NCBI RefSeq assembly: GCF_001571365.1 | Contig: NZ_BCTQ01000003.1 | Coordinates: forward strand, 186,001 to 250,000 | Source: Achromobacter denitrificans NBRC 15125 | GTDB lineage: Bacteria; Pseudomonadota; Gammaproteobacteria; Burkholderiales; Burkholderiaceae_B | Direction of reading: 5' to 3' | Length of the DNA: 64,000 nucleotides | Part shown: piece after piece, positions 61,498 through 64,000 of the stretch | Layout: every line of letters starts with the position of its first letter | Position numbering within the stretch: the first letter of the stretch is position 1 | Translations under genes and position numbers: made by a program | The notes under the pieces: model-generated | Databases searched by the model: none | The model's input: the letters and a program-made list of their open reading frames with translations, nothing else | Told to the model about the DNA's origin: nothing

Positions 61498-62418
61498 TCA
61501 GCGCGCCAGGTACGCCCCCACCTGGGCATTGAATGCCGCGGCCCGCTCCACCACCCAATCGCAGAACGCGTCGGCATAGGCGCCGCCCACGTTGGGCCGG
61601 GGCTGCATCAGGTAATAGCCGTAACGGCCCTCGACCGATTCGCCCAGGGGCCGCACCAGCTGGCCCGATTCCAATTGCGACAGCACCATGCAGACCGGCA
61701 CGATGGCCGCGCCCAGCCCATGCAGGACGGCGGGCAGCAGCACGGAAAACCCTTCGTATTCGGGCGCGGTGGCCGGCGCGCCGGCCCAGAGCGGCGCCAC
61801 GTCGGCGCGCCATTCGTCCCAGCTGTAGCCGCGCTGCGCGCGCTTCAGCAAAGGCACCCCGTCCAGGTCCTCGACGGCGCGCACCGGATGGCGCGCCAGC
61901 AAGGCGGGCGCGGCCACCAGCGTCATCTCGCGGCCGCACAGGTATTGCGCCGACATGCCGGCCACGTGCCCGGTGTGCAGCTGGATCTCGGCGTCGAAAC
62001 GCTCGGCCTGGTCGCGGCCGTACAAAAGGCGCGGCCTGACGTTGACCCGCACCTCCGGATGCAGGGCGAAGAACTCGGCCAATCCGGGGATCAGGCAGAA
62101 CTGCGCGAAGGATGGCGACACCGCCACGTTCAGCGCCACCCGCGACATGGGATGCGCCACCAGTGCGTCGGCTTCGTCGATCAGGCGCACGGCGGCGCTG
62201 ATCCGCTCCAGGTAGAGCGCGCCCGCGTGCGTCAGCCGAAGCCCGTTGGGCAAGCGCTTGAAAAGCGCCGTGCCCAGGCGATCCTCCAGCGCGCCGATAT
62301 GCTTGCTCACCGCGCTCTGGGTCAGGTGCAGCGCTTCCGCGCTGCGGCTGAAATTGAGGCTGCGCGCCGCCGACAGAAAAATCCGCAGCGTCGCGAGCGA
62401 GTTGCGCGAGCCCTTCAT
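61498..62418 (-). CDS. LysR-family transcriptional regulator
   Basis: A 306-residue LTTR of the GcvA type by eye. The helix-turn-helix is RNSLATLRIFLSAARSLNFS and AEALHLTQSAVSKHIGALED (residues 4-45); the effector domain contains VALNVAVSPSFAQFCLIPGL and HPEVRVNVRPRLL. Start at MKGSRNSLATLR is 7 bases after the GntR gene stop, so the two regulators are one transcript. It may control the following Bug receptor and peptidase. Confidence 0.88.
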   Translation of the reverse strand: MKGSRNSLATLRIFLSAARSLNFSRSAEALHLTQSAVSKHIGALEDRLGTALFKRLPNGLRLTHAGALYLERISAAVRLIDEADALVAHPMSRVALNVAVSPSFAQFCLIPGLAEFFALHPEVRVNVRPRLLYGRDQAERFDAEIQLHTGHVAGMSAQYLCGREMTLVAAPALLARHPVRAVEDLDGVPLLKRAQRGYSWDEWRADVAPLWAGAPATAPEYEGFSVLLPAVLHGLGAAIVPVCMVLSQLESGQLVRPLGESVEGRYGYYLMQPRPNVGGAYADAFCDWVVERAAAFNAQVGAYLAR

Positions 62419-62425
62419 AGCGCCA

Positions 62426-63148
62426 TCAATCCAGCATTTCGAAGAACGGCGCCATGCGTTCCCGCGACCGCAGGATATGGTCGCGCATGGCGGCCTGCGC
62501 GCCGTCGGCATCGCGCCGCTCCAGCGCCTGCACGATGCGCGCGTGCTCGGTCACGGCCTCTTCCGTGACCCGCGAATGGAAGCGCAGCCGGAACAGATGC
62601 GTGTGCGCGTAGAGCCGCGCCAGCGCTTCAGCCAGCAGCTCGTTGCCGCTCTGCTCGGCGATCCAGGAATGGAATTGCGCGTCCAGCACGGCGAACTTGC
62701 CGTAGGCCACGCGCGCGTCGTCGGCGCTCGGCGCGCTCATCGCGGCCGACAGCGCGGCCAGCTCCTGGCGCGACGCGTCCGTCATGCGCTGCGCCGCCAG
62801 GCCGGCGCCGAACGGCTCCAGCTGCAGGCGCAGATCGTACATCTGTTCGAACCGGCGGCGCGAAGGCATGGGCGCGGCGCTGTAGCCCACGTGGTGCGTC
62901 TTCACGACCAGCCCTTCCGTTTCCAGCCGGATCAGCGCGGCCCGGATCGGCGTTTGCGACACGCCCAGTTCCCGCACCAGCGCATCCACCGCGATGCGCA
63001 TGCCGGGCGCGATCTTCAAGGAGATCAGCTGGGACAGCAGCGTTTCATAGACCTCGTCGCCCAACGAGCGCACGCGCTCGCCCAGGCGCTGCCCGCCGGC
63101 CGGCGCGGTCGAGGTAGCGGCGCCGGCGCCGAGGGAGAGTGTCGTCAT
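62426..63148 (-). CDS. GntR-family regulator with FCD effector domain
   Basis: A 240-residue FadR-subfamily regulator. The winged helix has YETLLSQLISLKIAPGMRIA and VRELGVSQTPIRAALIRLET (about residues 33-80), followed by an all-helical FCD domain with DLRLQLEPFGAGLAAQRM and metal-site His residues in DAQFHSWIAEQSGN and EHARIVQALERRDADGA. AGGGGAAACAACC precedes the ATG. It is divergent from an Ldh2-type dehydrogenase gene and the first gene of a GntR-LysR-Bug-peptidase transcript. Confidence 0.9.
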   Translation of the reverse strand: MTTLSLGAGAATSTAPAGGQRLGERVRSLGDEVYETLLSQLISLKIAPGMRIAVDALVRELGVSQTPIRAALIRLETEGLVVKTHHVGYSAAPMPSRRRFEQMYDLRLQLEPFGAGLAAQRMTDASRQELAALSAAMSAPSADDARVAYGKFAVLDAQFHSWIAEQSGNELLAEALARLYAHTHLFRLRFHSRVTEEAVTEHARIVQALERRDADGAQAAMRDHILRSRERMAPFFEMLD

Positions 63149-63212
63149 GGTTGTTTCCCCTAGGTTTGCCAACAAGGTGTTGACGTCCAATTTGTTACGA
63201 GGTTAGCATAAA

Positions 63213-63240
63213 TCAGATCGTATTTCAGATCCGATCGGAT
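63213..63240. promoter_or_regulatory. Candidate GntR operator in divergent promoter region
   Basis: ATCCGATCGGAT (63229-63240) is a perfect 12-base palindrome, and TCAGATC occurs twice 12 bases apart (63213-63219 and 63225-63231) in an AT-richer patch between the GntR gene and the dehydrogenase gene. The position, just 20 bases before the dehydrogenase ATG, suits repression. Confidence 0.5.
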
Positions 63241-63259
63241 TTAACAACACAACGAGACT

Positions 63260-64000
63260 ATGACGACAACGATAAAAATGGGGGAGGCATGGGAGGTCTG
63301 CATGCGCGCGCTGGAACAGGCAGGCACCCCCGCCGGCCATGCCGCGACGCAGACCAACCTGCTGCTTGAAGCCGAACTGCGGGGCCGCGCCTCGCATGGG
63401 CTGCTGCGGCTGCCGCGCATCATCGAACGCATCCACAACGGCGTGGCCAACCCGACCACTCGCGGCGTCGCCACCTGGCGCTCGCCCGCCTTCCTCGACG
63501 TGGACGGCGAGCGCGGCCTCGGCCCCGTCGTCGCCCTGGCGGCGCTGGACCGGATCCGCGAACGCGCCCGCGAGACCGGCATCGCCGTCGCGGCGGTCGG
63601 CAACAACAACCACATCGGCATGCTCGCCCTGTACGCCGAGCAAGTCGCCCGCGACGGCCAGATCCTGCTGGCGCTGTCCACCAGCGAGGCCCTGGTCCAT
63701 CCCTGGGGCGGGCGCCGCGCGCTGATCGGCACCAACCCCATCGCCATCGGCGTCCCCACCGAGGACGAACCCTTCGTGCTGGACATGGCCACCAGCCAGG
63801 TCGCCATGGGCAAGATCCACGATTACGCCAACCATGGCCGCGCGCTGGAGCCGGGCTGGGCGCTCGACGGCGACGGCAACCCCACCACGGACGCCGCCGC
63901 CGCCAAGGCCGGCGCGCTGGCGCCCTTCGGCGAGGCCAAGGGCTACGCGCTGGGCCTGGCGTTCGAATTGCTTGTCGCCAGCCTGACGGCCTCCGCGCTG
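63260..64000 (+). CDS. Ldh2/malate-lactate-type NAD(P)H dehydrogenase (partial, 3' end outside window)
   Basis: The first 247 residues of a Ldh_2 family oxidoreductase (malate, ureidoglycolate, sulfolactate or 2,3-diketogulonate reductase type). Family signatures are RGRASHGLLRLPRIIERI (residues about 43-60), GNNNHIGMLALYAEQVA, GTNPIAIGVPTEDEPFVLDMAT, KIHDYANHGRALEPGWALD and FGEAKGYALGLAFELL at the right edge. The frame is open to the last base. It is divergent from the GntR regulator, which probably controls it. Which 2-hydroxyacid is used cannot be told; proximity to a peptidase and a Bug receptor suggests a catabolic role. Confidence 0.88.
   Translation, partial: MTTTIKMGEAWEVCMRALEQAGTPAGHAATQTNLLLEAELRGRASHGLLRLPRIIERIHNGVANPTTRGVATWRSPAFLDVDGERGLGPVVALAALDRIRERARETGIAVAAVGNNNHIGMLALYAEQVARDGQILLALSTSEALVHPWGGRRALIGTNPIAIGVPTEDEPFVLDMATSQVAMGKIHDYANHGRALEPGWALDGDGNPTTDAAAAKAGALAPFGEAKGYALGLAFELLVASLTASAL

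Overview
The window is about 64 kb of GC-rich chromosomal DNA with a betaproteobacterial character. Several features point to the Alcaligenaceae (Bordetella/Achromobacter type): two Bug-family solute receptors (TTT-type) without their permeases, a giant autotransporter with an ESPR-type extended signal peptide, many LysR/GntR/LacI regulators each paired with a catabolic operon, and TRAP transporters. This is inference from gene content; no rRNA or species marker is present. I saw no tRNA, rRNA, CRISPR array, insertion sequence, integrase or phage gene. Base composition looks even throughout, so the region reads as ordinary chromosome made of many small metabolic modules.

Layout. 0-1.5 kb: 3' part of a Bug receptor/acyl-CoA thioesterase operon. 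1.7-3.8 kb: DUF1415 protein and an M20 peptidase, with a degenerate pentanucleotide tract next to them. 4-5.2 kb: an unrecognised 429-residue coiled-coil protein. 5.4-7 kb: a chemoreceptor. 7.2-11.2 kb: a Fur-box-controlled ECF sigma factor/FecR/TonB siderophore receptor set. 11.2-17.1 kb: a reductase, aldehyde dehydrogenase, split ThDP decarboxylase of the sulfopyruvate/phosphonopyruvate decarboxylase type, orphan binding protein and divergent LysR regulator. 17.4-22.8 kb: autotransporter. 22.9-27 kb: purL. 27.3-30.3 kb: TRAP transporter with a good terminator. 30.4-34.5 kb: housekeeping genes (greB, PHP phosphatase, hydrolase, cfa). 34.5-37.2 kb: GMC oxidoreductase with divergent LysR.

37.2-45.2 kb is the nitrite assimilation block: nirB, nirD, nirC-type channel, a PP2C phosphatase-kinase fusion, cobA (siroheme supply) and a NIT-ANTAR regulator of the NasR type. 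In front of nirB I read two NtrC-like sites, a consensus sigma-54 promoter, and a leader with two hairpins, the second followed by a T-rich stretch. This is the complete logic of nitrogen control plus nitrate/nitrite-responsive antitermination in one locus.

45.2-48.2 kb: a BTAD-TolB-TPR regulator divergent from a methyltransferase. 48.4-55.8 kb: a LacI-regulated module with TRAP receptor, fused TRAP permease, VOC protein, RuBisCO-like protein and DUF1537 acid-sugar kinase. It resembles the 3-oxo-isoapionate end of D-apionate catabolism but lacks the upstream enzymes, and is the best candidate for an undescribed pathway. 56-59 kb: phaC, a small phasin-like gene and phaB for polyhydroxyalkanoate. 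59-64 kb: M28 peptidase, Bug receptor, LysR and FCD-GntR regulators, divergent from an Ldh2-type dehydrogenase cut by the window end.
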